Source of the DNA: an uncultured Olsenella sp.
GTDB lineage: Bacteria; Actinomycetota; Coriobacteriia; Coriobacteriales; Atopobiaceae
Assembly (NCBI GenBank): GCA_900314495.1
Contig: OMVJ01000014.1
Coordinates: 1-64,000, forward strand
Direction of reading: 5' to 3'
DNA: 64,000 nt
Position 1 is the stretch's first letter, and every line of letters starts with the position of its first letter. The translations under genes were made by a program, and so were the position numbers. Under the pieces are notes generated by a model, which worked only from the letters and a program-made list of their open reading frames with translations, was not told the DNA's origin and made no database searches. Below, piece after piece: positions 15,892 to 25,307 of the stretch.

Positions 15892-17127
15892 CTAAAGGCC
15901 AGAGGCAGCCTCGTCGGAGGCGGCGTCCGCCGACGCGTCACCAGAGTCTGGCGCACCGTCCCCCGCGGAGTCCTCGTCGTCCTTCAGGGTGAAGGTGTCG
16001 GCATAGCCGTCGCCGTCAGTGTCCAGCGAGGTGTAGTTGTCCACGTAGCCGTCGCCGTCCTCGTCCACCATGGTGTCGTCGCCGGAGATGGTGGACGTGA
16101 AGGCGTTGGTTCCGTCGGCCTCGAAGGAGGACGTGCCGGCGGCGCCGGTCCCCTGCTGGATGTCCTGCGAATCCAGCCGCCGGTAGGTTGGCTTGGCGGG
16201 CGCACGCACGTTGATGAAGCTGATCTGCCCCTGGTAGGTGCTGAGAATCTGCCGTACCGCGGACTCCTTGGAGTCTGCGTTGGCCGTCGTCCCCAGCGAG
16301 ACCTCCACGCCGCTCGAGAGCGTGCACGAGAGCGCGTCCGCGCTGGGGGCCGAGTAGCTGGCCACCTGCCCCGCAAAGTCGTCCGGGAACTGCCCCTGCA
16401 GGGACTCCACGGCGAGTATGGACTCGTCCGTGCACTCGCTGCCCGCCACGGGGCTCACGCTGGAGGGGACGTCGGAGACCAGCACGGCGCCCATGGAGCT
16501 GGCTATGCCCAGGGCGGCGTCCGCCGTGGAGAGGCCGTCCGCCACGTCCACCCTTACGGGCTCCACCCAAACGTTGTCCGCGCCCAGATACCAGGCCATG
16601 TTGCCGGAGCTCATGACGACCACGTAGCCAATCTTGCGCTCCACCACGGTGACCTTCAGGGTGTCGGGGAACTCGCGCGAGATCACGACGGTCCCCACCC
16701 ACGGGTTGCGCCTCAGGTTCTGCGTGATGCGGTCCGTGTCCACGTTCAGCAGGGTGGCACCCTTCTCCACCGCCGCCAGCTGGGCGATCTTCTGGGCGCT
16801 CACGTGCTCCGTCTCGGCCGCGTCGATGTGCTCTATCTGGAAGGCGGACGTGCGTGAGAGCGCGGAGACCCCCACCACACCCACGATGAGCAGAATGGCC
16901 AGGACGCTCACCACGATGATGAGGATCCTGACGAGCTTCCCGCCGTCCAGCCTCTTGCCGCGGGACGCGCCCATGACGGACTCGTCCACCTCCAGCCCGT
17001 CGCTCGGCAGGCCGCCCTTGGGGACCCCCCGGCCATGAATCTTGCCAGAGAGGCCCCTCAGGGAGGTGCCCACCACGCTGGAGCCCCCCGCGGACTTCTT
17101 GTTGGGCTTCTTGAACGGAAATGCCAT
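15892..17127 (-). CDS. ftsQ: FtsQ/DivIB with an acidic, Ca-binding-like C-terminal tail
   Basis: Bitopic division protein linking early and late divisome parts. A basic cytoplasmic segment (1-65) is followed by one membrane helix (about 66-89) and a POTRA domain (about 95-165: FQIEHIDAAETEHVSAQKI, NPWVGTVVISREFPDTLKV). The FtsQ beta domain ends near residue 320. Residues 350-411 are unusual: two D-x-D-G-D-G-Y motifs at 355-361 and 369-375 resemble EF-hand, dockerin or thrombospondin type-3 calcium loops, then an Asp/Ala/Ser-rich tail. Family members normally end near the beta domain. It lies between murC and ftsZ, the usual position. Confidence 0.92.
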   Translation of the reverse strand: MAFPFKKPNKKSAGGSSVVGTSLRGLSGKIHGRGVPKGGLPSDGLEVDESVMGASRGKRLDGGKLVRILIIVVSVLAILLIVGVVGVSALSRTSAFQIEHIDAAETEHVSAQKIAQLAAVEKGATLLNVDTDRITQNLRRNPWVGTVVISREFPDTLKVTVVERKIGYVVVMSSGNMAWYLGADNVWVEPVRVDVADGLSTADAALGIASSMGAVLVSDVPSSVSPVAGSECTDESILAVESLQGQFPDDFAGQVASYSAPSADALSCTLSSGVEVSLGTTANADSKESAVRQILSTYQGQISFINVRAPAKPTYRRLDSQDIQQGTGAAGTSSFEADGTNAFTSTISGDDTMVDEDGDGYVDNYTSLDTDGDGYADTFTLKDDEDSAGDGAPDSGDASADAASDEAASGL

Positions 17128-17166
17128 GCTCTCGTTCGCTTCCGGTGCCTACGGGCCCGCCGGCCC

Positions 17167-18585
17167 CTAGGCCTGCTTCTGCTGGCGGGCCTTCATGGCC
17201 TTGATGAAGGAGGGGCCGATGGAGGTGACGTCGCCCGCGCCCTGGGTAATCACCAGGTCGCCGGGACGCACGATGTCGCACAGGTGCTCCACCAGCTCCT
17301 TGCGGTTGGGGATGTAGGTGACGTCGTCCACGCCGCCCGCGGCCGTCACCTTGTTGGCCACCGTCTTGCCCGAGATGCCGGGAATGGGCATCTCGCCGGC
17401 GGAGAACACGTCCATGACCAGGAGCACGTCGCACTTGTCGAAGGCGTGGGCGAACATGTCCTGCAGGGCCTCCGTACGGGAGTAGCGGTGGGGCTGGAAG
17501 ACGGTGACAATGCGCCCGAACTGCAGGTCAGACGCGGCCGCCAGCGTTGCCTGGATCTCCGTGGGGTGGTGGCCGTAGTCGTCCACCACCGTGACGCCCG
17601 CGACGTCGCCCACGTGGGTGAAGCGGCGACGGGCGCCCTTGAACTCGCTCAGGGCCAGGGCAGCCTTGTCAACGGGCAGGCCCAGCACGTCGGCCACGGC
17701 GATGGCCGCAGTGGCGTTGAGCACGTTGTGCCGGCCAGGGTTGGACGAGATGGTGACGCGCGCCCGCGCGCCGGAGGGGGTGGTCACGCTCAGGTGGCTC
17801 TCCAGCTTGTGGTGCGTCTCGTCCTCGGTGCACACGTAGTCGTTGTCCGCGTTGAAGCCGTAGGTGACGACCCTGCGGCCGGTGGAGCGGGCGAGCTCCG
17901 CGTAGTGCGGCTCGTCGCCCATGATGACGACCGTGCCGTCCTCGCCCACCAGGCTCATGAACTTGCAGAAGGTCTTCTCGATGTTCTCAAGCGTGCCGTA
18001 GTGGTCCAGGTGGTCGGCCTCAATGTTGGTGATCACGGCGATGTGGGGGTCCAGGTAAAGGAAGGATCCGTCGGACTCGTCCGCCTCGCACACGAAGTAG
18101 CCACCGTTGCCGTTGCGACCGTTGGTGTCGTAGCCCTCCACCACGGCGCCGATGAGGAACGACGGGTCCAGGCCCAGCTTGTCCAGCATGGTTGCCACCA
18201 TGGAGCTGGTGGTGGACTTGCCGTGCGTGCCGGCAACCGCCACGGTGGTGGCGCCGGCGCCCAGGGCAGCCAGCATCTTGGCGCGCGGCCACACGGGAAT
18301 GCCCAGCTCGCGGGCGCGAACCAGCTCCGGGTTGGTCTCGGGGATGGCCGTGGAGATGACCACCACGTCCGGGTCCTCGCGGTCGATGGTGGAGGCCTCG
18401 TGGCCTATGTGCACGTCCACGCCCGCGGCCTCCAGCTCGCGCACGTAGTGCGACTCCTTGAGGTCGGAGCCCGTGACCTTGCAGCCGCGCTCGTGCAGCA
18501 CCAGGGCGATGCCGCTCATGCCGGCCCCGCCGATGCCGATGAAGTGCACGCTCTTGAAGCCGTTCTCTTGATTCTGGTCTGCCAT
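17167..18585 (-). CDS. murC: UDP-N-acetylmuramate--L-alanine ligase
   Basis: Adds L-Ala to UDP-MurNAc using ATP in the cytosol. The N-terminal UDP-binding Rossmann domain has VHFIGIGGAGMSGIAL (about 13-28); the ATP P-loop is AGTHGKSTTSS (118-128). Also visible are CEADESDGSFL, NIEADHLDHYGT and the family HHPTEIQATL near the C-terminal domain. 472 residues. ATG at 18585, with GGGGGGTTTGAG upstream; the upstream leader is A/C-rich, as before other division genes here. Between murG and ftsQ. Confidence 0.97.
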   Translation of the reverse strand: MADQNQENGFKSVHFIGIGGAGMSGIALVLHERGCKVTGSDLKESHYVRELEAAGVDVHIGHEASTIDREDPDVVVISTAIPETNPELVRARELGIPVWPRAKMLAALGAGATTVAVAGTHGKSTTSSMVATMLDKLGLDPSFLIGAVVEGYDTNGRNGNGGYFVCEADESDGSFLYLDPHIAVITNIEADHLDHYGTLENIEKTFCKFMSLVGEDGTVVIMGDEPHYAELARSTGRRVVTYGFNADNDYVCTEDETHHKLESHLSVTTPSGARARVTISSNPGRHNVLNATAAIAVADVLGLPVDKAALALSEFKGARRRFTHVGDVAGVTVVDDYGHHPTEIQATLAAASDLQFGRIVTVFQPHRYSRTEALQDMFAHAFDKCDVLLVMDVFSAGEMPIPGISGKTVANKVTAAGGVDDVTYIPNRKELVEHLCDIVRPGDLVITQGAGDVTSIGPSFIKAMKARQQKQA

Positions 18586-18649
18586 CTCAAACCCCCCAAT
18601 GGGTTGAAGTCCGTATGTGTACGTATGTGTGCGCGTGGAAGCCACGCCG

Positions 18650-19774
18650 CTACCTCAGCGCCGCGCTCTCCACCTGGTCTGCCAGGGACGCCGCGGCGCG
18701 GTCCTGGCCCAGCCCCCTTGCCGCCGCCCGCATGGCGTCACGGCACTGGGCGTCGTCCACCAGGCGGAGCAGGCCCTCCGCAAAGGCGGGAGTGTCTATG
18801 TCTTCGTCCTTGAGCAGCACCGCGGCGCCGGCGTCCACCAGGTAGCGCGCGTTGGTGGTCTGGTGGTCCGCCGTCGCCAGCGGGTACGGCACCAGCATGG
18901 AGGGCACCGCAAGGGCCGCGATCTCCGCGATGGAAGAGGCTCCAGCGCGCGAGAGCACCACGTCCGCCGCGGCCAGCGCCTCGCCCATGTTGTCTATGTA
19001 GGGCATGACGCGCCAGCGCGCCTGCTCCTCCTTGGTGAGGGCCAGGGAGGCCACCACGGGCTCGTAAAGGTCCTTACCCGTGGAATGGACCACATAGACG
19101 TCCGGGCGGCCCAGGAGCTCGCCCTTGAGGGCCACAAGGCCCTCGTTGAGGTGCTTGGCACCCAGGGAGCCGCCAAAGACCAGGAGCATGGTCTTGCCCT
19201 CGGGGACCCCGAAGGCCTGCCTGCCCGCCTGGCGGCTTGCGTTGATGACGCTCCTGCGCACGGGGTTGCCCGTCACGACGACGGCGGTCTTGGCACCGAT
19301 GTGGTCCTTGAAGGCCGCCATGGCCTGGGGAAGCGAGACGCACACGGACGTGGCGCCCTTGGCTGCCGTCTTGTTGGCCAGCCCGGGGACGGAGTTCTGC
19401 TCGTGCAGCACGTACGGCACCTCGTGCCTGCGGCACCACGACATGAGCGGCATCTCCACGTAGGCGCCGAAGCCCACCGCAACGTCCGGCGCACCCGAGG
19501 CCCTGAAGTCCGCATCCAGGACGCCCTCCGCGCGCCGCATGCGCACCAAGGCGGAGACGACCGTCCAGGGACGCGCGCGGTCGAAGCCGGTAACGCGAAT
19601 GGGCTTGAAGTCGAAGCCGGCAGCGGGTACGAGCGTGCCCTCCAGCTTCTGCGTCTGGCCGAAGAACGTAACGTGGTGGCCGCGCTCCCTCAGCTCCTCC
19701 GCCAGCGCGAGCGCCGGGTTGATGTGTCCCGCTGTACCACCGGCGGCAATGGCGACCTCGAGCTTATCTGCCAC
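18650..19774 (-). CDS. murG: Lipid II synthase (undecaprenyl-PP-MurNAc-pentapeptide GlcNAc transferase)
   Basis: Peripheral membrane glycosyltransferase that converts lipid I to lipid II with UDP-GlcNAc. The N-terminal donor/acceptor loop AAGGTAGHINPALAL, HEQNSVPGLANK, GNPVR, FGGSLGAKHLN and the C-terminal SRAGASSIAEIAAL plus DHQTTNARYL motifs are all intact. 374 residues, full length. It begins 2 nt after the ftsW stop and is followed after 64 nt by murC. Confidence 0.97.
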   Translation of the reverse strand: MADKLEVAIAAGGTAGHINPALALAEELRERGHHVTFFGQTQKLEGTLVPAAGFDFKPIRVTGFDRARPWTVVSALVRMRRAEGVLDADFRASGAPDVAVGFGAYVEMPLMSWCRRHEVPYVLHEQNSVPGLANKTAAKGATSVCVSLPQAMAAFKDHIGAKTAVVVTGNPVRRSVINASRQAGRQAFGVPEGKTMLLVFGGSLGAKHLNEGLVALKGELLGRPDVYVVHSTGKDLYEPVVASLALTKEEQARWRVMPYIDNMGEALAAADVVLSRAGASSIAEIAALAVPSMLVPYPLATADHQTTNARYLVDAGAAVLLKDEDIDTPAFAEGLLRLVDDAQCRDAMRAAARGLGQDRAAASLADQVESAALR

Positions 19775-19776
19775 GC

Positions 19777-21345
19777 CTACCTCCTTCTTTCCTCACGGCG
19801 ACGGCCCCTCACGAGGGTGTCGCTGGTCCTGAGCCTGTCCGCGGGATCCTGGCCGGCAAGGCCGACCCGCCCATGGCGACCACTGGCGGCCGCCCCTGGC
19901 TGGTAGCCGCCCTCCACCACATGGAGGTGGCTGCGCCCCGCGCGCACATCCACCCCATTATCGCTTGTGGGGGCGGAGGAGGGGCGCTCGCGAAGGTTCG
20001 TCACGTACGCATCACGCCCCTGAACGCGCGCCGGGGAGCCCGTCAGCCGGGCCGAGCGCGGCATCGCCTCCCCCGCGCGAGACAGGCCTACGTCGTGGTG
20101 GTAGCCGTAGGGGTCGTCCTCGTCCACCACGCGCAGGGTCTGGCGCCTGCGGTCCGCCGCCGTCTGCGGCAGCTCCGAGTGCATGGAGACGGAGAGCACC
20201 AGCCCCGCCAGCATGAGGCAGGCCGTGATGGAGGAGCCGCCGTACGAGATGAAGGGCACCGGCTTGCCCGAAAGCGGGAAGATGCCCAGCACTCCGCTCA
20301 CGTTGATCAGGAGCTGCACCAGGTAGAGCGTGGTGCAGCCTCCCGCGATGAGGCGGCCCGAGAGGTCCGGCGCCTGCTCGGCAACCTTGTAGCCCGCCCA
20401 GCACAGGAGCCCGAAGGCGACGAGCGTGGCCACGGTGCCCACCAGGCCCAGCTCCTCCCCTATGACGGCGAAGATGAAGTCGTTGTGGGGCATGGGCAGG
20501 TACGAGTACTTCTGGTGCGAGAAGCCCAGCCCCGTGCCCAGGAGCCCGCCCCGGGAGAAGGCGTAGAAGCCCTGCATGAGCTGGTAGCCCGCGTCCAGCG
20601 GGTCCTCCTCCGGGTGGAGCATGATCTCCACGCGCTGGCGCGAGTAGTCGTCCCCGAAGACCAGCAGGAGTGCGCCCAGGGCCAGGGCCAGCGCGGTGCC
20701 GGCGATCCACTTGCCGGGCACGCCGGCAAGGTATGCCATGGCTATGAGCGTTATGCCCACTATGCCCGTGGTGCCCTTGTCGGGCTGGAACAGAATGAGC
20801 GCGACGGGCAGGCCCACGAAGAGCGCGCCATACCCCGCGGCATGCATGAGGTCCATGTCACCGTCCTGCAGGTACCGCTCTATGAGGTTGGCAGCGGTGA
20901 AGACCACGGTCACCTTGGCGAACTCCGACGGCTGCATGGTGTAGCCGCCAATGTTGAGCCAACGCGTGGCACCGTAGGCGCTCGCACCCCTGAACTTCAC
21001 CAGGACCAGGAGGACCGTCACGGCCACCCACGCCAGGGCGAGCAGGATGCGGTAGGCCCGGCTCCTGTAGTCCAGCGCGGCAAGGACCACCGCCGCGACG
21101 GCACCAACCAGCGCGAACGTCGCCTGCTTCACGCCGTAGTAGTCCGCCGCGATGTCCTCCGCGTTCAGCGCGATGATGGAGGACGCGGAGTAGACCATGA
21201 GTATGCCGAAGAGCGTGAGCCCCAGCACCGTCACGGCGAAGACGATTCTCGGCACCATGATGCGGGCGGGCACGCCCAGGATGGCGCGCTCCCCGCCCGT
21301 GCCCCTGCTCCCCCTCTGCCGCACGCGCGCGCCGGCGTACGCCAC
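19777..21345 (-). CDS. ftsW: FtsW lipid II polymerase (SEDS glycosyltransferase)
   Basis: Polytopic SEDS protein that polymerises septal peptidoglycan with FtsI. Multiple membrane helices run from about residue 30 to 400, with the SEDS hallmarks GATRWLNIGGYTMQPSEFAK, LILFQPDKGTTGI, HNDFIFAVIGEELG and GKPVPFISYGGSS. A long charged cytoplasmic tail of about 120 residues follows. I start at the GTG at 21345, whose first base is the last base of the murD TAG stop (TAGTG), implying translational coupling; this gives 522 residues. An alternative start is the ATG before VPRIVFAVTV. Confidence 0.95.
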   Translation of the reverse strand: MAYAGARVRQRGSRGTGGERAILGVPARIMVPRIVFAVTVLGLTLFGILMVYSASSIIALNAEDIAADYYGVKQATFALVGAVAAVVLAALDYRSRAYRILLALAWVAVTVLLVLVKFRGASAYGATRWLNIGGYTMQPSEFAKVTVVFTAANLIERYLQDGDMDLMHAAGYGALFVGLPVALILFQPDKGTTGIVGITLIAMAYLAGVPGKWIAGTALALALGALLLVFGDDYSRQRVEIMLHPEEDPLDAGYQLMQGFYAFSRGGLLGTGLGFSHQKYSYLPMPHNDFIFAVIGEELGLVGTVATLVAFGLLCWAGYKVAEQAPDLSGRLIAGGCTTLYLVQLLINVSGVLGIFPLSGKPVPFISYGGSSITACLMLAGLVLSVSMHSELPQTAADRRRQTLRVVDEDDPYGYHHDVGLSRAGEAMPRSARLTGSPARVQGRDAYVTNLRERPSSAPTSDNGVDVRAGRSHLHVVEGGYQPGAAASGRHGRVGLAGQDPADRLRTSDTLVRGRRREERRR

Positions 21346-22784
21346 TAGCGGATCGCCCCCGCGCCCAGCATCTTGGAGGACACCAGGTCCTTGAAGACGC
21401 GGCCGCGCTCCTCGAAGCCGCTGAACTCGTCGAAGGACGAGCAGGCAGGCGAGAGCAGCACCGTGTCGCCGGGCTCCGCCACCGCAATGCCGGCGTCCAG
21501 CGCCTGCGCCATGTGCGGGGCGCGAAGCACGCGGAGGCCCATGTCTGCGCCCGCGTCCTCCATTGCCTTCGCCATGCGGGGCGCGGCGTCGCCGTAGCAC
21601 ACCGCCACCTTGCAGCGCGCCGCCACGGCGTGCGCCAGGCTGCCCAGGTCGGTCCCCTTGTCGTGCCCGCCCAGGAGCACTATCACCTTGCCGGGGGTGA
21701 AGGCGGTGAGCGCCTTCTCAACGGCGTCGGTGTTGGTTGCCTTGGAGTCGTTCACGAACTGGACGCCGCCCATCTCGCCGCACGGCTCTATGCGATGCTC
21801 CAGGGCTCGGAATGAGAGCAGCCCGTGGCACACGGCCTTCTCGGCCACGCCGACCTCCAGTGCTATGACAGAGGCCGCCAGCGCGTTCTGCAGGTTGTGC
21901 TCGCCCTTGATGGGCAGGTTGCCAACGGAGACGAGCTCGTGCTCCACGCCGTCCAGGCGCACGACCAGCCTGCCCTGGCGCGCGAACGCCGCGCAGGTGG
22001 TGCCGGGGTCGGAGTGCACGTTGAGGTGGCACACGCGCAGGCCGCGGCCCTCCAGCCGCGCGATGATGGCGCGGCACCACTCGTCCTCGTCCGAGACGAC
22101 GGCGAGGTCGGACGCCGCCAGGTTGCGGAAGACCTTCTCCTTGGCCGCGGCGTAGTTCTGGAGCGTCTTGTGCCACTCCACGTGGTCGGGCGTCACGTTG
22201 AGCAGGCAGGCAACGCGCGGGTGAAGCCGCCGCGTAGTGGCCAGCTGGAAACTGGAGAGCTCCGCCACGAACCAGGTGCCGAAGCCGCGCCCGCCCACCT
22301 GGCCGGTTGCCACGGTGCCGATGTTGCCCACGGTCTGTGCGGAGAGGCCGTCGGCCCGCAGCAGCTCCGCCGTCAGCGTGGTCGTGGTGGTCTTGCCGTT
22401 GGTGCCGGTGATGGCCACCCAGCGGTCCGGGCTCTCGCGCCAGGCGAACTCCGGCTCGCCGATGACCTCGCTGGCGTGCTCCCGCGCGGAGGCGAAGAAG
22501 GCGGAGAACTCCGAGATGCCGGGCGAGGCCACCGCGAGGTCGTAGGAGCCGTCCAGCTCCTCCGTGCCCACGACGACGCGCACGCCACGCCCCTGCAGCC
22601 GCTCTGCCTCCTTGCCCATCCTTGACTTGCCGCCGCCATAGACGGTCACCGAGTCCACGCGGTTGCCGAGCTGGCCGGCCAGGTAGTCGGCGACCACCAC
22701 TCCCGTCTTGCCGATTCCCAGCACGCAGACGTTACCCAAGTGCTCGCGCGACTGTCCGTCGACGGGGTTCCCATGCACTGACAT
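21345..22784 (-). CDS. murD: UDP-N-acetylmuramoylalanine--D-glutamate ligase
   Basis: Adds D-Glu to UDP-MurNAc-Ala. Nucleotide fold with VCVLGIGKTGVVVADYL (about 19-35), P-loop ITGTNGKTTTTT (125-136), AELSSFQL, NVTPDHVEWHKT, FVNDSKATNTDA and GGHDKGTDL near the C-terminal domain. 479 residues, normal. Between mraY and ftsW; the stop overlaps the ftsW start. Confidence 0.97.
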   Translation of the reverse strand: MSVHGNPVDGQSREHLGNVCVLGIGKTGVVVADYLAGQLGNRVDSVTVYGGGKSRMGKEAERLQGRGVRVVVGTEELDGSYDLAVASPGISEFSAFFASAREHASEVIGEPEFAWRESPDRWVAITGTNGKTTTTTLTAELLRADGLSAQTVGNIGTVATGQVGGRGFGTWFVAELSSFQLATTRRLHPRVACLLNVTPDHVEWHKTLQNYAAAKEKVFRNLAASDLAVVSDEDEWCRAIIARLEGRGLRVCHLNVHSDPGTTCAAFARQGRLVVRLDGVEHELVSVGNLPIKGEHNLQNALAASVIALEVGVAEKAVCHGLLSFRALEHRIEPCGEMGGVQFVNDSKATNTDAVEKALTAFTPGKVIVLLGGHDKGTDLGSLAHAVAARCKVAVCYGDAAPRMAKAMEDAGADMGLRVLRAPHMAQALDAGIAVAEPGDTVLLSPACSSFDEFSGFEERGRVFKDLVSSKMLGAGAIR

Positions 22785-22815
22785 AGCTGCCTCCTTGGCG
22801 CTGACTTGCGAATGG

Positions 22816-23847
22816 CTAGCGAAGTTGGAAGTACAGGGCGAAGCCCAGCGACGCGAATGCCGCGGAGACGATCCAGAAGCGGATGACGACCTTGGTCTCG
22901 CTCCAGCCCTTCTTCTCGAAGTGGTGATGGATGGGCGCCATGAGGAAGACGCGCTTCCCTGTGGACTTGAAGCTCACCACCTGGATGATCACGGAGAGGG
23001 CCTCCGCTATGAAGAGGCCGCCCATGATGAGGGAGGTGACCTCCGTCTTGGTGAGCACGGCCAGGGCGGCGAAGGCGGCACCCAGGGCCAGCGAGCCCGT
23101 GTCGCCCATGAAGATGGAGGCCGGGTAGCAGTTGTACCAGAGGAAGCCCACGCAGGCGCCCGCGATGGAGGCGGCCAGTATGGCCAGCGAGAGCTCGTCG
23201 TAGTTGAAGGCGACCATGCTCATGACCAGCATGACCACGAGCACCGTGCCGCCCGCAAGGCCGTCCAGGCCGTCCGTAAGGTTGACGGCGTTGGAGAGGC
23301 CCGCCATGAGCAGGAACACGAAGAAGATGTAGAGCCAGGGGATGTTCAGGCTGCCGCCGCCCACGCTGAGGGTGGTGGTGAGCACGCCCAAGTCTATGGT
23401 GAGGCCGCCCGGGAAGCGCACCAGGGGGTCTATGCCCACCCAGTTTATGGCCGCCAGGCAGAAGACGACGGAGATGGTGACCAGGCCGACCATCTTCTGC
23501 GTGGGCGTGAGGCCCAGGGAGCGCTTGTGGGCCACGGACTCTATGTCGTCCAGGAGGCCCAGCGAGCCCGTCACCAGCATGGCGAGCATGGCGCAGATGA
23601 GGTCTGGCGTCCACGGGGACATGATGGCGCAGGTAACGACCACCGCCAGCAGCATGACCACGCCGCCCATGGTGGGCGTGCCCTGCTTCACGAGGTGGCG
23701 CTTGGGGCCGTCCGCCCTGACCTGCTGGCCGATCTTCTCGTGCTTCATGAGGCGGATGAAGAAGGGCATGAGGACCATGACGACTATTGCCGCGAGGCCC
23801 GCCGAGAGGAACACCTGGTAGGTTGGGTATGCCGGATTGCCGATCAT
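22816..23847 (-). CDS. mraY: Phospho-MurNAc-pentapeptide translocase (lipid I synthase)
   Basis: Integral membrane enzyme that transfers phospho-MurNAc-pentapeptide to undecaprenyl phosphate. About ten membrane helices. Family motifs: KQGTPTMGG near residue 55, the Asp pair SLGLLDDIESVAHKRSLGL, NAVNLTDGLDGLAGGT, FMGDTGSLALG and the C-terminal LMAPIHHHFEKKGWSE. 343 residues. Its ATG overlaps the murF stop (ATGA), so the two are translationally coupled. Confidence 0.97.
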   Translation of the reverse strand: MIGNPAYPTYQVFLSAGLAAIVVMVLMPFFIRLMKHEKIGQQVRADGPKRHLVKQGTPTMGGVVMLLAVVVTCAIMSPWTPDLICAMLAMLVTGSLGLLDDIESVAHKRSLGLTPTQKMVGLVTISVVFCLAAINWVGIDPLVRFPGGLTIDLGVLTTTLSVGGGSLNIPWLYIFFVFLLMAGLSNAVNLTDGLDGLAGGTVLVVMLVMSMVAFNYDELSLAILAASIAGACVGFLWYNCYPASIFMGDTGSLALGAAFAALAVLTKTEVTSLIMGGLFIAEALSVIIQVVSFKSTGKRVFLMAPIHHHFEKKGWSETKVVIRFWIVSAAFASLGFALYFQLR

Positions 23848-25289
23848 CTGCTGAGAACCTCCTTGGCGAATACGTCCAGACCCGCCGCGCGGGATGCCTT
23901 CACGAGCACGAGGTCGCGCTCGTCGAAGACCGGGACCATGGTTTCCACCGCGCTCCGCACGTCGGGGAAGGTCTCCAGGTGGTCCTCCGAGAAGCCCATG
24001 GTCCTGGCGGCGAAGGCCATGGTGGCGGCGTCCTGGCCGCCGATGATCACCAGCAGGTCTATGGGCTTGGCCGCGGCGTAGGCGCCAATGTAGCCGTGCA
24101 GCCGCTGGGCCTCCTGGCCCAGCTCGCCCACCTCGCCCAGGACGGCGACGCGCCGGCCCTCGCACCGCATGGAGCAGAGCACGTCCAGGGCGGCGGCGAT
24201 GGAGCTGGGGCTTGCGTTGTAGGAGTCGTCTATCACGCGCGGGGTGCCGGGCCTCTGGACGACCTCCAGCCGCATGTGGGTTGCCCTCATGCGCTGGATG
24301 GCGGCGATGGCGGCGGCGCGGTCCACGCCCAGGCGCCACACGATGCCCATGGCCGAGAGGAAGTCCGACACCATGTGCCTGCCGGGGACCGTCAGGCTCA
24401 CGTGCTGCCCCAGGCCGTCCGGGAAGGCCACGTCAAAGGAGGGCAGGCCCTCCTCGTCTATGCGCACGTCCTGGGCGCGCACGTCATCCTGGCGCGAGTA
24501 GCCCACGCGCAGCACGTCCACGCCCGCGGGCGCGGCGAACTCATCCGCAATGAAGGGGGCGAAGTCGTCCTCCCCCGTAAGGACCAGGCAGGGCAGGACG
24601 CTGCCGTCCGCCTTGGGCTCCATGCCGGCCAGGACCTCCGCCTTGGCGCGGGCGATGTTCTGGCGCGAGCCCAGGTTGCCTATGTGGCTGGTGCCCACGT
24701 TGGTGATGACCGCCACGTTGGGACGCGCCGCGCGGCTTATGCGCGTAAGCTCGCCCGCGTGGTTCATGCCCATCTCCACCACAAGGAGCTGGGCGTCCTC
24801 TGGCGCGGCGAAGATGGTGAGGGGCACGCCTATGAGGTTGTTGAAGTTGCCCGCCGTGGCGTGCACCCGAAGGCCGGCGCCCAGGCCCGCGGCAAGCATC
24901 TCCTTGGTGGTGGTCTTGCCCACGGAGCCCGTTACGCCCACCACCGTCCACTGCGGGTTGCGGCGGCGCCACTCACCAGCCAGGCGCAGCATGAACTCCT
25001 CGCCGTCGTCGGCCTGGGCACGCATCACGGCGGCGCCGCTGGCCTTGGCGACGGAGAGCAGCTCCTGCGTGGGCTCCGCCGTGAGGACCACTGCCGCGGC
25101 CCCGGCCCGTACCGCCGCAGGAGCGAAGTCGTTGCCGTCCACGCGCTCGCCGGGGAAGGCCACGAAGAGCGACCCCTCCCCCACCTTGCGCGAATCTATC
25201 TGTACGTTGGTGACGACCGTCTGGGCGGGCCCCGCAACCAGCGTCGCCCCCGTTGCGGCGGCAACGTCCCCAACCGCTATGCGAATCAT
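23844..25289 (-). CDS. murF: UDP-MurNAc-tripeptide--D-Ala-D-Ala ligase
   Basis: Adds D-Ala-D-Ala to the UDP-MurNAc tripeptide. The N-terminal substrate domain (IDSRKVGEGSLFVAFPGERVDG split across about 31-52) is followed by P-loop GVTGSVGKTTTKEM (118-131), VEMGMNHAGEL, NVGTSHIGNLGS and RVIDDSYNASPSS. 481 residues. It directly follows ftsI; murE, which usually lies between them, is absent. Confidence 0.96.
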   Translation of the reverse strand: MIRIAVGDVAAATGATLVAGPAQTVVTNVQIDSRKVGEGSLFVAFPGERVDGNDFAPAAVRAGAAAVVLTAEPTQELLSVAKASGAAVMRAQADDGEEFMLRLAGEWRRRNPQWTVVGVTGSVGKTTTKEMLAAGLGAGLRVHATAGNFNNLIGVPLTIFAAPEDAQLLVVEMGMNHAGELTRISRAARPNVAVITNVGTSHIGNLGSRQNIARAKAEVLAGMEPKADGSVLPCLVLTGEDDFAPFIADEFAAPAGVDVLRVGYSRQDDVRAQDVRIDEEGLPSFDVAFPDGLGQHVSLTVPGRHMVSDFLSAMGIVWRLGVDRAAAIAAIQRMRATHMRLEVVQRPGTPRVIDDSYNASPSSIAAALDVLCSMRCEGRRVAVLGEVGELGQEAQRLHGYIGAYAAAKPIDLLVIIGGQDAATMAFAARTMGFSEDHLETFPDVRSAVETMVPVFDERDLVLVKASRAAGLDVFAKEVLSR

Positions 25290-25307
25290 CCAATCACCCC
25301 TCGCAGC

